Assembly: GCF_030010215.1 (NCBI RefSeq)
Contig: NZ_JASCRR010000001.1
Span: 310,001-374,000, forward strand
Origin: Tianweitania sp. UT-5YL-CI-8
GTDB lineage: Bacteria > Pseudomonadota > Alphaproteobacteria > Rhizobiales > Rhizobiaceae
DNA length: 64,000 bases
Direction of reading: 5' to 3'
Shown in pieces: positions 63,203-64,000 of the stretch. A program made the position numbers and the translations under genes. The notes under the pieces are model-generated. The model saw nothing but the letters and a program-made list of their open reading frames with translations, made no database searches and had not been told where the DNA came from. The stretch's first letter is position 1. Each line of letters opens with the position of its first letter.

Positions 63203-64000
63203 ATGTTGCTCAATTTCGAACGGCTCGGTTGGTTGAAATACGTGCTGCTGGGCATCACGCTTTTGACCGCCTTGTTTCTCCTCCTGCCCATCATCTTCAT
63301 CGCCGCGCTCTCTTTCGGCTCGTCGCAATGGCTGATCTTTCCGCCACCTGGCTGGACGCTGAAATGGTACAGCGACCTCTTCGCCGATCCGCGCTGGCTG
63401 TCCTCAGCGTGGACGAGCTTCAGGATCGCGGCAATCGTGACCGTGCTCTCCGTGCTGCTGGGGCTCGTGACATCCTTCGGGCTGGTGCGCGGGCGATTCC
63501 TGTTCCGCAAGACGCTTAGAGCGTTGTTCCTCACGCCGATGATCCTGCCCGTGGTCGTGCTGGCGGTCGCGCTTTACGCGTTCTTCCTCAAGATCGGCCT
63601 CAACGGGACGATGACGGGATTCGTCATTTCTCATCTCGTTCTGGCGCTGCCCTTCTCCATTCTTTCGATCAGCAATGCGCTCGAACGCTTCGACAAGTCG
63701 ATAGAGGATGCCGCCGTGCTGTGCGGTGCGTCGCCGCTTGAAGCGAAGATCCGTGTCACCCTGCCCGCGATCAGCCACGGCATCTTTTCAGCGGCGATCT
63801 TCTCGTTCCTGACGTCTTGGGATGAGGTGGTCGTGGCGATCTTCATGTCGAGCCCAACGTTGCGAACCTTGCCTGTCAAGGTGTGGGCGACGCTGCGGCA
63901 GGACCTCACCCCTGTCGTGGCTGCCGCCTCGACCCTTCTCATCCTGCTGACCGTCATTCTGATGGCGCTGTTTGCGCTGGTGCGCAAAGGATTGAAATCA
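63203..64000 (+). CDS. polyamine-type ABC permease (PotC-like), cut by window edge
   Basis: The 266 codons in the window contain nearly the full permease: six membrane segments and the EAA loop KSIEDAAVLCGASPLEAKIRVTLPAI, then PVKVWATLRQDLTPVVAAASTLLIL typical of PotC. The ATG lies two bases after the preceding stop with GGAGG upstream. No stop codon is reached by position 64000, so the last residues are missing. An ATPase gene would be expected next. Confidence 0.9.
   Translation, partial: MLLNFERLGWLKYVLLGITLLTALFLLLPIIFIAALSFGSSQWLIFPPPGWTLKWYSDLFADPRWLSSAWTSFRIAAIVTVLSVLLGLVTSFGLVRGRFLFRKTLRALFLTPMILPVVVLAVALYAFFLKIGLNGTMTGFVISHLVLALPFSILSISNALERFDKSIEDAAVLCGASPLEAKIRVTLPAISHGIFSAAIFSFLTSWDEVVVAIFMSSPTLRTLPVKVWATLRQDLTPVVAAASTLLILLTVILMALFALVRKGLKS

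Overview
The window is about 62% GC, densely coded, and consists mostly of transport-plus-catabolism operons. Gene content and order point to a soil or plant-associated alphaproteobacterium of the order Hyphomicrobiales, most like the Mesorhizobium/Aminobacter/Phyllobacterium group. The evidence is the glx/sox-type gene order known from Sinorhizobium, a complete hut set with a HutC-type operator, and a CTCCCC/GGGGAG hairpin repeat of the rhizobial kind. No rRNA, tRNA or CRISPR array was seen.

Layout. (1) 0-0.8 kb: YcnI and CopC-type copper proteins, the latter cut by the window edge. (2) 0.8-6.6 kb: a sulfonate/sulfone-sulfur operon with an ABC importer, an SsuD-type monooxygenase, an acyl-CoA-dehydrogenase-like monooxygenase and an FMN reductase. 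(3) 6.9-8.1 kb: a thioredoxin-fold peroxidase and a His-rich cupin. (4) 8.2-10.8 kb: lactonase, short-chain dehydrogenase and diketo-acid hydrolase, matching the end of the non-phosphorylative L-fucose/L-rhamnose route. (5) 11.0-11.9 kb: a 3'-truncated tyrosine recombinase. (6) 11.9-19.9 kb: an iron/siderophore-type ABC importer, a DUF2218 protein, a TonB-dependent transducer and its FecR/FecI pair, with a Zur-like box upstream. (7) 20.1-25.6 kb: an ABC importer with a fused permease, co-transcribed with a metallo-beta-lactamase-fold protein and a CX5R phosphatase. (8) 25.8-33.9 kb: complete histidine utilisation genes (hutD, U, G, H, I, F, C). (9) 33.9-47.9 kb: the N-methylglutamate route for methylamine. 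mgsABC-gmaS-purU-folD lie on one strand and mgdABCD on the other. Between them sit two regulators and a decayed toxin-antitoxin pair. (10) 48.2-51.5 kb: LysR regulator, glutaryl-CoA dehydrogenase and CoA-transferase. (11) 51.6 kb to the window end: a GntR-controlled catabolic operon of unknown substrate with two ABC importers.

How they work together. Most modules pair an importer with enzymes that release nitrogen, sulfur or one-carbon units. Histidine degradation feeds glutamate. The methylamine route captures the amine on glutamate (gmaS, mgs), oxidises the methyl group (mgd) and passes it through folD and purU to formate. The least explained module is region 11. It has a two-component flavin monooxygenase, an alpha/beta hydrolase, two dehydrogenases and a PF06684 protein. 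Three copies of one operator-like sequence lie in front of the regulator, the first transporter and the enzyme block, so it reads as a single regulon.
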